Positions 35,639 through 46,736 of a stretch of 64,000 nt of DNA are shown here, in pieces. The stretch spans positions 1-64,000 of the forward strand of contig JAMAHW010000130.1 of assembly GCA_023627715.1 (NCBI GenBank), read 5' to 3'. Within the stretch, counting starts at the first letter, position 1. Every line of letters begins with the position of its first letter. The DNA is from Periconia sp. R9002 (taxonomy: Eukaryota > Ascomycota > Dothideomycetes > Pleosporales > Periconiaceae). The notes under the pieces were generated by a model that was not told the origin of the DNA, ran no database searches, and worked only from the letters and a program-made list of their open reading frames with translations. The position numbers and the translations under genes were made by a program.

Positions 35639-37223
35639 CGCCTCGTCATTGCCTGCAGCTGGCTCACGGGTGGATGCGCGCGGGTTGTTGGCTAAGTATA
35701 TCGGCTCCCTCCCGGCTACCGAGTACAATATGTACCGGGTCGACGTGCACAAGGCGATGGGTCAGATGCTCGGTATGCTCGGCTCGATCGGTTGTCGTGT
35801 ATTCAGCGTGTTGGACAATATGACGCAGCAATCTATGGATGGCGATGGCAATAGCGGAGGGTCGAGGTGTAGAGCGGGAGGTGAGTGAGTGGTTACAGTA
35901 GGTAAGTGGTCGACTATCGAAAGCTCACACAACAATCAATCACGGGGCAAAAGTTCCGAGTCCAGGGATCAGGGTCCAATTGTCCATATTGCCATCCATC
36001 TCCATAACACGCGCTCCTTGCGGCTGTGCTAAACAACCGTTCCACTTCTCCAGTGACGGTCTTCGCGGACGCAATGACGCCCAGGAAAGGGTCTTGGTGC
36101 CCGTTTGATTGGATGCGCACAGGCCTCCCCAATCCCCCCTTACTTACCTTCTACGACTCCATGTCCGTATGTACCTTATGTATAGCTACTCAGCTTATGT
36201 ATGTACTCTACCCATCACCGAACATCGACTTCTGCTTGCTGCATGCAATCCGAAGAGTCACCCATGTCTCCATGTGTCTTCGTGCAGCCGTAAAAGCCTC
36301 GCGTGCCTCGTTTACAAATTCATGTAATCCTTGCCACCGCTTACTCGTCCCTCCTGCACGTTTCCACGCCCTTCCGCTGCATTTCCAACCCCCGGCTATG
36401 ACACCAAACATTCATCCGACCTCTACCTACCTAGTTTGATTCGCGACCCATTCTAGCACGGGAACCCTTATACTTGCTTTCTCTCTTCTATCGTTGATAG
36501 CAGTAGCAATCATGATCCGGTTTGCGGTTTATCTCCGCAATTATACGGACTAAAATAACTCACATCCTTGTATTTTCGGACCACTACATTATGTACCTCC
36601 TTCATCATCGTCAGACGTTCAACACCACTCCATATCATCCACTCTGGGCCGCCGTGATTCCATCATCATAGAGTATATTAGCACAAGGCTATACATTCGC
36701 ATACCCAAGGTCGAGTGGCGTATCTCGATGGAAACAGAATACATATGTATGGCGGTTTGTCCATGCGCATATTTTGTGGACTGGATCATGCAGAGTCAAC
36801 TCTACCCTTTACGTCTTTCTCATTCTTACTTAAATGTGGCGAGTGCAGATATCATTAGTGAGCAGTTAATGCTTGTGATTATCTCTCACGGCGTGGATCG
36901 CAAGGCTCCTATTCGAGATCTTTATACAAGCTCCATCCGCTCTAACTTATTACCTGCATAGATGCATTTGGAAGTTACATTCATTGCGTACTGTTGGTTC
37001 ACACGGGTGGGGGTGTAGATCATGCTACATACCGGCATCTTCTTCGTTCAGCTAGCAAGCAGTCACACATATTGCTATATCAACCATGGCGGCTGCACTC
37101 TCTTTCGTGTTTCGGCAGTAGATAGATACACTCCTTGGTAGTAACTACTACCCTCTACTATCTATTCGTTCGTTCCTTGATACTCTACCTGCCCATATTC
37201 TTTTCTTCTTTCTCTCCTTCACC
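35639..37223. other. Divergent region, vezatin-like gene to unknown gene
   Basis: About 1.6 kb with no supported gene; open frames (for example 36026-36439 plus) look like chance. Presumably holds both promoters, with a CT-rich leader just before 37224. Confidence 0.5.
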
Positions 37224-38140
37224 ATGGATCAAAATAATATCGACCTGCTCGTGTCCAACGTTGCATCGATCCGCACTGCTCTCGACACTTCTCCAGACAG
37301 CTGGAGGGAGCATACACAGACCATTCGCGATATGATGGCCTCTTTGGAATTCAGTGATACTTCTCCTGACGATTCTCGAAAGGAATGGCAACTATTTGTG
37401 ATCACTGTCTTCCAACGTGTAGCTCAAGCAGATGTCGATCATGGTGGGAGTATTATTCTCGATATTGCCGACTGGTGCTTGAAACAGTCGGTGGCTTTGG
37501 TTCAGCTTCACCCTGAAGATGTTGATTTACTTACTCGTGAGTTCATGAACGGCCACTCAGTCACATTGCTAACAACTTCCAGTGGTTGGCGAAAACTGGC
37601 TTTTGCGCGCTCAGAAACCTCTCCTGAACATCCACCAAGCGGAGCAGAGTTCTGATAGCAGTGGCGATAGCCGGAACGTGATGCTATCGTCCACCGAATG
37701 GCAAGCTCGAGAGGGGAACGCAGCCCTTGAGGCCAAGCAGCGACTTGATACGGCTGATTATGTGGAGGCGAGAGCACTGTTGCTTCCAGCAGTTGAATAC
37801 CTCAAACGTGCCGTCGATGCTGCACATGCACAAGACAAGATTTACGGCGCGCTCCTTGCCAAAGTTCGAACATCCCCTTCAAGCCTTCCAAACAGAGCAC
37901 TAATACGTAATAAAACATAGGCTGCAGAAGCATGCATGAGTATGGGGAACGTCTCTTCTGACAAAGTCAACGAAGCCCATTTCCGCGACGCTCTCATGTA
38001 CCTTCAAGAAGCAAGCAAAGACACGCACTATACTCTCCCAGATCACTTTCAGCAGTATGTATTCCTAAACATTTCGTTGACGAATATGAGCTAATCAGCT
38101 CAGGTATCTGAACGAGCATGGGCCCGTGCTGTTGGGATAA
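37224..38140 (+). CDS. Conserved-looking helical protein of unknown function
   Basis: I do not recognise a named family. Exons 37224-37536, 37583-37863, 37921-38054 and 38104-38140 give 254 residues. It is acidic and almost wholly helical in pattern, without signal peptide or membrane segment. Segments such as EWQLFVITVFQRVAQADVDHG, WLLRAQKPLLNIHQAEQ and AREGNAALEAKQRLDTADYVEARALLLPAVEYLKRAVDAA resemble TPR-like or MIT-like helical hairpins. The C-terminus is YLQEASKDTHYTLPDHFQQYLNEHGPVLLG. Frames join cleanly across three introns, which supports a real gene. The second intron begins GTTCGA, an unusual donor. A CT-rich promoter tract precedes the ATG. It could be an adaptor or a trafficking accessory protein, but nothing in the neighbourhood fixes this. 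Confidence 0.8.
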
Positions 38141-38923
38141 GACATCAAGTACCTATGTACATAGGAAAGCAGTCTCGATGGTTATGGAGGCTCGCGTGTA
38201 CTCCTTCAACTAGATAGCCTAGTAGCTCCTCTCTACTCTATAAAGAATGCATACATCTTCCTGGTGATGAAAATTTTCTACAATATGAAGATTTGGTGAC
38301 GCTAACAAGTTCTACTTCACTTGACTGGTTCTCTCTAACTACCAAACCCCTTTTGTAGCTATATCAACGATACACAGTGCCTTGAAGGGTAGACGTTAAC
38401 GGCCCGATTTCAATTCTGAAGACCCAGGGCAATTAGGTCATGCGGCATCAATATTTCCGTAACGCTCCATGCGCTCGTTGTTGGTTGTCAGGGGGGATTA
38501 TGTGATGCATGCGCATAAAAAAAACAATTGGATTCAAATGTTGTTTCCTGCCATGCGGTCAAGCCCATGCATCAAGGTTGCGGCTGAGCGCTCGGGCCAC
38601 CTGCGCTCTTTCCTTTATCCGAGCGCTGCCGGTACGGTGCAATTTGGTATCACGACATCATCCTGAGCGCCCAACAAACGAGCTGCCATGCACCGATAAC
38701 TCACGGAAAACAAGATCTCCGCGTCACAATATCGGGCCCGATTGTCTGCCGAGCATATACGGACGATCAGCGCATACTTGTCGACTACAACCATCAGAGT
38801 ATCTCTCAAGCTCTGTATTGCGTCTGCAGCGTTTACGAGATCTCCCAGCTACGTGCCTGTGCGACGTAGTTTCTGCGGATTTTGCTTACCTTTCCTTCCC
38901 GCCATATCACTGCAACATCCGAT
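38141..38923. other. Intergenic region before EMC6
   Basis: No gene seen. An open frame at 38509-38985 crosses the EMC6 start in another frame and has no family resemblance. Confidence 0.5.
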
Positions 38924-39332
38924 ATGAACGAAGAACGGGAACTTGCGATCAATCCCGTGGTTGGATCAAGTATCCAACACAATAACCAGGTATGTCTTTC
39001 CCCCCACGCGAGCATTATCCTGCTGCTATCTACTCGCGGAGTCATAGCTGACCTTTCTCGCCACACAGGTAGTCTCGAACATCCGTAACTTGACCGCCTC
39101 TCTATTCGGCGTCGCCGCCGGTACACTCGGCCTCGAATCATATCCCGGCTTCATCTTCTACCTGGTCGGCACACTCTTCGTATCTGTTTTGTTGTTTGCG
39201 GCTAGAACAGAGGGAAAACCCAAGGAATACTTTCATAAGCCCTTGAGTGATTTGTGGCTTGGAGAGGTATTCGGCGGCTTAAGTGGTTTCGTGTTGACGT
39301 GGACATTATTTTACGGGCTTGTGAGAGCATGA
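38924..39332 (+). CDS. EMC6: ER membrane protein complex subunit 6
   Basis: Core membrane subunit of the EMC insertase, which places transmembrane helices into the endoplasmic reticulum membrane. Exons 38924-38989 and 39069-39332 give 109 residues, the usual size. Family motifs are easy to see: INPVVGSSIQHNNQ at the N-terminus, VSNIRNLTASLFGVAAGTLGLES, GFIFYLVGTLFVSVLLF and the C-terminal DLWLGEVFGGLSGFVLTW followed by TLFYGLVRA. Three hydrophobic helices. The intron is phase 0 after NNQ. The start at MNEERELAINP fits the family N-terminus. Confidence 0.96.
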
Positions 39333-40139
39333 TAGGAGTTGGAATTCACCCTTTACGAGTACATATGAATGAGTTGGAACAATGGATGATTGGCCCTGAG
39401 TGTTGACGGTATAGGCAATATCCCAGGATCTTAACCTTGGATAAAAGCTTGCCAGGGAGAAAGTCAAAAAAGCGTCTAGCATCGAGTCTGCTGCTGCTTG
39501 AAATGCAGGACAGGGCACTTGGCTTATGGAAATGTGAACATGGACGGCCGGGTTAGGAAGGAATATACCCCATTGAATGCGATATATCGTTGGATGCATA
39601 TTTGGGTATAAATGACAGATAGGTGCATCGCTCTACCTAACCATCTTGCCCACTGAGTCACTCTCAGAACGTCTGTAAAAGAGAGAGCAATGAATCATGG
39701 GATGCATGATAATCCGTACGATTGATTAAAAGCCTATGCAAAATCCAACGGTTCAAGTCCAGCGACAAATACGAGTATCGCAAGCTTTGTAGTACATATG
39801 TTATGTGCATGTTGCAAACAAATACTACTATCATCTCCAATGTATCCTCCAGTGCTAGCTATATTTAGGTAACTACTAAGTATGTAAATCCCTACAACTG
39901 CTTGCTTTATCAACACATGTTCGTATTTACAGCGTGTTTGCCTAAAGAGGCTGGCTGGTCTATGCTTAATTGGTTACGCGAGACGACGCGTCCACCGCGT
40001 CGCACTATTTCGCCTGCCCGCCTTTTGACCTTTCACCCACCAGCTCCTACACAAACAAAGCATCTCACATAGCAGAAGCAGAGCATTGCAACAGTAACCC
40101 ACTCCCCTCCTCCGAATTTTTTGACGCAAACCCGCAATC
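39333..40139. other. Intergenic region EMC6-PCNA
   Basis: No gene seen. The last part is the PCNA 5' leader. A tRNA T-loop-like word near 39755 is not part of a tRNA. Confidence 0.5.
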
Positions 40140-41137
40140 AGTAAGGTCTATCCTCGGGTATACTCGGTTTTCATCACTAACTAATTAAAGTGCTTGAGGC
40201 ACGCTTGGAACAAGCCGATTTACTGAAGAAGGTAGATACATTGTACGATTACAAGGTTTTGTAGGAAGTTTCTCACCCGCTCTAGGTGGTCGACGCTATC
40301 AAGGATCTGGTACAGGATTGCAACTTCGACTGCAATGATAGCGGTATTGCTCTACAGGCCATGGACAACTCCCACGTTGCCCTTGTATCGATGCTGTTCC
40401 GATCCGAAGCCTTCTCGCCGTACCGATGCGACCGCAACATTGCCCTGGGTATCAACCTGGGATCCCTCACCAAGGTCCTTCGTGCCGCAGCGAAGGACGA
40501 CCAGTTGACTATCAAGGCTGAGGATGTGCCAGATGTCGTCAATCTTGTCTTTGAATCGTCGAAGCAGGACAGGATAAGCGAGTACGACATCAAACTTATG
40601 GACATCGACCAGGAGCATTTGGGCATTCCAGAAACGGACTATTCTGCTACAATCAAATTACCTGTGGCCGAATTCCAGCGTATTTGCCGTGACCTCAGTG
40701 CGCTATCAGAATCCGGTATGGGTGTTCATGGTTTTCTAAGGTTTAGGATGCACTGACATTCTGGCTAGTTACAATTGAATGCACAAAGGAGGGCGTCAAG
40801 TTCTCGGCCCAAGGAGATATTGGATCTGGTTCGGTGCAATTGAGGGCTAGCTCCAACGTCGACAAGCCCGATGAATCCGTTGAGATTGATCTCACTGAGC
40901 CAGTTTCCCTGACCTTCTCCCTCAAGTATCTGGTCAACTTTTGCAAGGCGAGCGGCTTGTCTGAACACGTCAGCCTTCAGCTCTCCTCCGAAGTCCCGTT
41001 GTTGGTTGAATATGCAATGCAGGACAACAGTTATTTGCGCTTCTACCTCGCACCCAAGGTGAGCCCCGCTCCCATCTTTTTGCCTCCGTTTAAGACAGAT
41101 TTACTAATTATGTACGTAGATCGGTGATGAAGAATGA
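40140..41137 (+). CDS. POL30: Proliferating cell nuclear antigen (sliding clamp)
   Basis: Homotrimeric ring that tethers replicative polymerases and many repair factors to DNA in the nucleus. Exons: the A of the start codon at 40140, then 40191-40231, 40286-40715, 40769-41058 and 41120-41137, giving 259 residues. The protein starts [28 protein letters not shown]. It continues with [35 protein letters not shown], the interdomain region [16 protein letters not shown], and ends [14 protein letters not shown], all typical. The start codon is interrupted: exon 1 ends ...CAATCA, followed by a GTAAGG donor, a CTAAC branch and an AAAG acceptor, and TG opens exon 2. No other in-frame ATG would give the conserved N-terminus. 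Confidence 0.96.
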
Positions 41138-41478
41138 ACAAGACACTAGTGTGTAGGGATGAGAATATGAGATAAATCTGTACAAGCATGATGCAAAAGA
41201 GAAGCGGCAATGTCGTTCCCTGACTATACAGGGAACGTTACACGGATTCATACTGTAGGGTTGGATGGACAATATCTGCGGTTGTGTACCACTTACGCTA
41301 TGTACTAAGCAGAGATACCGAGGGGCAGCAGCTAGCCCCGCCGATGTCATTTCGGGGAAGCAAAACATCGATAATAAAAAAACATCATTCAAATAAAACC
41401 AGCTCTACCACCCGCGCCTCCTCTCTGATACACATTCTTGGGCTCAGCCCCTAAATAACTTTGCATCCACCTGCGAGA
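41138..41478. other. Intergenic region PCNA-BUD16
   Basis: About 340 bp between same-strand genes, holding the PCNA 3' UTR and the BUD16 promoter. Nothing else seen. Confidence 0.5.
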
Positions 41479-43001
41479 ATGACTTCAGACAGTTTGATAC
41501 CAGAGACTCGCGTGCTCGCGATTGCTAGCCATGTAAGAGTCACCAGGCCACTCGTACCACTGCTTGCTCTGACCGACGTGGAATAGGTAGTTCATGGGTG
41601 AGTTTATTTACATCCACGCCTTGCATCTCGCGGCCGCATAGCTGATCCCCTCGCAAGATACGTTGGAAATAAAATGGCGACCTTCGTAATGCAGTCTATG
41701 GGGTGCGACGTTTCCGCAATCAATACTGTACATTATAGTAAGCGCCTCATCTATAAGTTTGGACCAGTTCAAAACAGTTGATAGGTTTCAAGGCAATCAC
41801 ACGGCGTATAAACAGGTCAAGGGCACCAAGACATCGGCGGAACAGATGCTCGAACTGTATGAGGGACTGCAGCAATCCGGCCTGAACACCTTCGACATAC
41901 TGCTCACAGGATACATGCCGAGCGCACAAGCGGTGCAGGCTGTGGGGAAGATAGGAAGGGATGTCAGGCTACAAGCCGCCACAAAACCGGGGAGTTTCTT
42001 CTGGGGTAAGTGAAAGTGCTGGTTGCGGAGTTTCCAACGGGATGGGGTAGTAACAGTGATGCAGTGCTTGATCCCGTTATGGGCGACAACGGAAAATTGT
42101 ACATACCAGAAGATGAGGTCCCTGAATACAAAACTCTGCTTCGCGACGCCGACCTAATATTGCCGAACCAGTTTGAGGCGGAGTAAGTTCATTTCATGCT
42201 GCAGTTCCAGGAGGCAGCGTCTTGCTAACACACCACTGTAGGCTTCTCTCCGACACCACCATTACAGATCTCAATTCTCTAGCCGCCGCTATACAAGTCC
42301 TTCACAAGACATACCAGGTTCCCCACGTCATCATCACCTCTCTCCGACTGACACGCGACAACCAAACCGTCACATCCTCGCGCGCCGCTTCAAAGACCGC
42401 CTCAACCACAGCATCGGGACACCACTCCCCATTGGAATCCGCAGCAGGAACAACTTCCCTCACCCAATCCGCCCTCGACTCGGCCGTCTCCAACGAGCCG
42501 GAAAACATCACCATCATCGGCTCCACCGCAACATCCGACTACAAACCGCGCCTCTTCCGCATCGACATCCCGCTCCTCCCCCTCTTCTTCTCCGGCACAG
42601 GCGACATGTTCGCCGCGCTCACGGTCCCCCGCCTCATCGAAGCCGTCCACGCCTCCTCCACACCGAACCTCGCGTCGACCCCGAGTTGGCGGTCCCCCGA
42701 CGACGTCCCCGCCACCGAGCTCCCCCTCGCCAAAGCGTGCCAGAAGGTGCTGGCGAGCATGCAGAGCGTGCTGGGTAAGACGACCGAGGTTTGCTTGGAG
42801 AAGATGGCGGCGTATGACGCGTTGGCGGCCAAGCAGGGGTGTGGTGATAGCCCCGAGGCCACCACGGAGCAGGAGAAGAAGAGGCATCTTGCGCTTATGG
42901 ATGCGAGCGAGGTCAAGGTGGTGAGGTTTGCTAACGAGATTGCGAATCCACCTGATTTGGAGAGGTTTACACCTAGGGCTGTGGAGGGGGTTGCTCGGTA
43001 G
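41479..43001 (+). CDS. BUD16: Pyridoxal/pyridoxine kinase
   Basis: Phosphorylates vitamin B6 vitamers with ATP in the salvage route to pyridoxal phosphate (cytosolic, ribokinase/PfkB-like fold). Exons 41479-41532, 41587-41597, 41658-41737, 41793-42005, 42065-42182 and 42242-43001 give 411 residues. Family motifs: [58 protein letters not shown] and the catalytic GTGDMFAAL (about residue 276; Asp as base) before a helix. The second exon is only 11 nt and codes VVHG together with the next exon, part of the substrate loop. An insert rich in Ser/Thr (about 182-245) and a long C-terminal part make it longer than plain kinases, as in other fungi. It lies between PCNA and dUTPase. Confidence 0.94.
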
Positions 43002-43299
43002 TGTGAGGACATGAGAGTTTGCTGGGTGAAAATTATGTAAAAGGGGAAGACTGTAGAACGAAATACCATCGATCTTCTTTTCTTTTTTTTGTGCGTTCGT
43101 TCGTTATCGTTGATCTAATCCTGGGCTTCTGGCTTTTTGCCCGTTTCGCCCGCTATATTCATACACCTTTCATTCCCTTCCGTCACATAGTAATTACTTA
43201 TAAGGAATCTGGGAGAGGATTGGCGAGTTGATCCTCTACCAGACTCCTCTGGTAAGTAATTGCCTCATAGATATATATCCAATGTTCCCTATATAGCGC

Positions 43300-44038
43300 T
43301 CAAGCACCATTCGCTCCAAAACCACCCGTGCTGCCAAACCCACCAGCACCCCGTACACTCTCTTCCAGCTTCTCCACAACAACGACATCAGGCATGACAA
43401 TCTTTTCCACAATCAACTGCGCAATGCGGTCGCCGACCTTGACCTCAAAGTCCTGCTCCGACAGGTTCGCCAGTATGACGCCGACCTGGCCGCGGTAATC
43501 GGCATCAATGACACCAGCCATGGTGTCGATGCCGTGTTTGGCTGCAAGGCCAGAGCGAGGGGCTACGCGACCGTCTACAACGAGCACTCGTTATTAGCAT
43601 TTCCCAAGTCCCCAATCACGATTTCTAGATATGTATATGGAACTTACAAGTCCCCACCGGCACCGCAATGGAAATATCAGTGTCGACCCTCGCGCGTCCA
43701 CGCGCGGGAATCACCACATCCCTAGCACTGTATAAATCGTGACCGGCCGCAAACGCACTGCCCTTGGTAGGCGCTTTAGCGTGCTCGCTCAGCAATTGCA
43801 CCTGCAGAGCCTGCTCCGCGCTGGCGGCGGCAGCGACGCTGGGCGGGATGGGCGCAGAGGGTTGCAGGGCCATGCCGATGATGGGGGTCGGGGTTGCGGT
43901 GCCGGAGTCGCTGGCGCGCGGGAGAGGAGTGGATTGCGTGAGGGGGGTGGGGTCGATGACTTTTGTGCGTTTGGGGAGCGGCGAGGCGGGGAGCGAGGGC
44001 GGTTCGTGGGTTGGGGCTGGTGTTGCGGCGTCGGACAT
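43300..44038 (-). CDS. DUT1: dUTP pyrophosphatase
   Basis: Trimeric dUTPase; hydrolyses dUTP to dUMP and PPi, preventing uracil incorporation into DNA and feeding dTMP synthesis. Exons on the minus strand: 44038-43648 and 43574-43300, giving 221 residues. All five motifs are present: [11 protein letters not shown] (98-107), II PRSGLA (136-141), [12 protein letters not shown] (151-159), [10 protein letters not shown] (178-185) and [11 protein letters not shown] (205-214). The intron splits motif II's approach, joining VPVGT to YGRVAPRSG. The N-terminal about 80 residues are a Pro/Ala/Ser extension with a basic PLPKRTK stretch that may direct nuclear import. The gene is convergent with BUD16, with 298 bp between the ends. 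Confidence 0.96.
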
Positions 44039-46338
44039 TGTGAGGAGGGGAGCGGGAGGGAAATTTGCGCGACAATGGGGAGGGAGTTGGTAGGCGGTGA
44101 GGGTGGTTGTTTTGCTATGTGGGGGAGGAAAATAGAGTGGAGGGGTAACGCGACGCGTTGCACGGATTGGATGGTTTGATTGGTGGAGGACGCGTACGAC
44201 CCTCGACTTCGCTCTCATCCTTTCCGAGTCGTTGACCGTCTCTTTCGAATTGCGATTGTCTCTTTTCAGAACCTTATTGCCTCTGTTTATTGGTGTTTTG
44301 TTTCAGCCCTGACGCGTGGATATTGTTTGGTTGACTTTACCCTTTGTCTAAATGTTGGCATCAGTGCGTCTGCACATCAGTCTTCTTTTTTCTGCCCATC
44401 AAACCATACCCTGATGATGAATGTTCTATTTTCCAACCACACGGGTGAACCCTCAAGGGCCCCCTTTTTTCCGACTGATTCCAGCACTTGAGTCTTGGGT
44501 ATAGCCCCGTCACGTGTCCCTGTCTTTCACTGTTTGCGGTTATTCACTGCTCCTGGCAGCAGGGCAGGCCTCCAGAGGATAAATTGTGCCACCTGCCCCC
44601 TTGGTCACCGATGCATGTATCTCTACCTACCCACAACCTATACAACCTGCCCACAGGTAAAATTTTCAGGCATCCTGCCCGGTACGTATCATGGTATCAC
44701 GATGTAGCAGGCTGATGAGATGGTGCGTCATGGCCCCTGTCGTTATGGGAAGGCCCCTTTATGATTGTTTGCTAGCTGATGTTTGATGACGAGTACTAGG
44801 GTCCTGGGTTTGATTGATGATGTAGCAATCTGTCAACGACATCTCTTCCAAAGTTTCTTCCTTGTGCCTCGGCACGTGGCTCCCCACAAGCTGGGGAATC
44901 TCCAGACGAGAAGATTGGGGAATTGGTGCTAGGTCGTCTAGCTTTGATTTTTGGTATTTTTAATGGACGCCACCTGCCATTGCGGTGGTTTCATGGGGCC
45001 GCGGAGCCTCAACTATCTCCCATTCCAATTGACGTCTAGTCAAGCCTCGACAGCATCAGTCGAAAGAGATTTCGAAGCTTGTTTTGAGCACACCGACATC
45101 CGACCAAGCCACTCAGCTGCTACGTTTTCCACCGTTATTGAGGACGGAGAAGTGCAAGCTTTCGGCCTTGCCGCGTCGCGTGACAAGCTATCTTTGTCCC
45201 TTCCAGGGTACTCCGTCGAACTAGCAGCAGAGCCTCAACCTTGTGTCTCGCATGAAGCCGTCTTGTGTCTAATTTAGCGAAGAAAAGAACTTGCCGACAG
45301 TCCTCCCAAGTCTTTCCAAGTCCTCGGTCCATACTTGCGTAGCTTGGTCGAGCTTCTTCCAATAAGTCCATGCGGAGAAAATTTATGGGACTCTCCTGGC
45401 GAGACCAGACTGGCGTCACGGTCCCCATCGTGTACTGTAATGAAAGGTTGTCTAGACTGCACCAACCACGCATAAGTCCAGAGGCCGGAGTCTCCACCGA
45501 CAGTGACTATTCCTCGTATTTCACTGGCTTGACTACCTTAGTGTGGTACTGTAACTTTCCCACATGTTGCCATTCTCCCTCCGCTCTCCACACTCTCCGC
45601 CCGCACTGATGCGTCAACATGATTCGAATGATCGCGACTCGCGCGCCTGGAGTGCAGCGACTTGGTCCACTAGCTTTTAGTGGTAGTCTAGAAGCCCGCT
45701 ATCCAAATACCAGCTCATGGCACTGTCCCAGGGGTTGCTGTGGGAGTCGAGCCTGTGATTCATGTTGAGGAGTGCCGTGGCCCATCATGCAGCTTCAGTG
45801 TCATGCAGGATGGACTTCAACACTTGAATTCCCAACCCGGAGAGCTGCCATAACCCCTTTGAGCTTGATGCCATGCTACAATTTTTGCTGTTTTCGAGCA
45901 CTGGAAGCTGTTAGATTCGACCGGGAAAGTGGCGGTTTCAATGCCGTGTGCACTAATCAAGTACAGGGTAGCCATCACTGCTTTTTTCGCCTCTACGCCG
46001 AGGAGGTCGCATCGTCAGCTTATGATGTCCTAGCATCCCCGCCTTGACACGCACCAAGCTTTCGTCAAGCACACTAAACAAGCTTTGGTAGGCTTTTTCC
46101 GATGAAAATCACCGCAGCCACAGGTACCGCCTCCCACGGGCTTTCACTTCAGCTTGCCTCTACAGTGTGCTATGGTACTTTTTTTTTATCCCATAGGTGT
46201 ACCAGTACCGTGCATCATCGGTGTGTGGAGTATGTTCCTTGAAGAGGTGCAATCTTACTCCAGAAAAACCATCTCAGACGGTCCGAAATGGAGATTGGGC
46301 AATAGTGGAGGTATCCCTACTTAGCGTGGTACAGTGCA

Positions 46339-46344
46339 GTGGGG
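46339..46344 (+). promoter_or_regulatory. CreA-like site
   Basis: GTGGGG fits the CreA/Mig1 consensus SYGGRG, about 390 bp before a sugar-transporter start. A second, CTGGGG, is at 46591-46596. Short motifs; carbon-catabolite control is inference. Confidence 0.3.
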
Positions 46345-46590
46345 AAAAGGAGGCTCTGCTCTGCAAGATCTCGCCCAACATGGATCCTTGACTTGAGAAA
46401 TGGCGGGACCCCATGGGAACTTGGGAAGAAACGACCTGAACCCCGTGTGTCCGTGTGGCCCCGTCGCATGCGCCGGCTCACATCTGTACGCTAACCAGGT
46501 GCCAGACCATCAAATTCGAAAAGAGTCCCATCCGTCTGGTTTGCCATCGACCGATAGCGGCATGACCAGCCTTGCACTACGAGCCCAGCC

Positions 46591-46596
46591 CTGGGG
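46591..46596 (+). promoter_or_regulatory. CreA-like site
   Basis: CTGGGG fits SYGGRG, about 140 bp before the transporter ATG. Confidence 0.3.
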
Positions 46597-46637
46597 GTAA
46601 CATCGTGCTGGCGGATTTCGTTTGCTCAGTTGGGACG

Positions 46638-46646
46638 TATATATAG
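46638..46646 (+). promoter_or_regulatory. TATA box of the hexose transporter
   Basis: TATATATAG 91 bp before the ATG, in a good position; suggests a regulated, inducible promoter. Confidence 0.55.
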
Positions 46647-46736
46647 TACCCTTGAATCTCCGACGTTGGCCATCACTCAAGTCTCACCAACCTTCACCAC
46701 TTCTTTCCATTGATCACAAAGGCTCAAACCATCACC

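Larger units (their letters stand above)
44039..46736. other. Gene-poor stretch dUTPase to hexose transporter
   Basis: About 2.7 kb without a supported gene. An unassigned open frame lies at 44963-45277 plus (MDATCHCGGF...), another at 45135-45497 minus; neither shows domains. The right part is the transporter promoter, with TATA and CreA-like sites. Confidence 0.5.

Noticed and set aside
35260..35888. Plus-strand open frames opposite the vezatin-like 5' exons
   Set aside because: They overlap exons supported by family motifs and frame-consistent introns on the other strand.
39740..39775. tRNA-like T-loop word GGTTCAAGTCC
   Set aside because: No matching acceptor stem, A-box or anticodon arm at the right distance.
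44963..45277. Open frame MDATCHCGGF..., about 105 codons
   Set aside because: No domain, no signal peptide, ordinary for chance in GC-balanced DNA.
46339..46596. Firm claim of glucose repression of the transporter
   Set aside because: CreA-like hexamers are too short and frequent; listed only as low-confidence sites.
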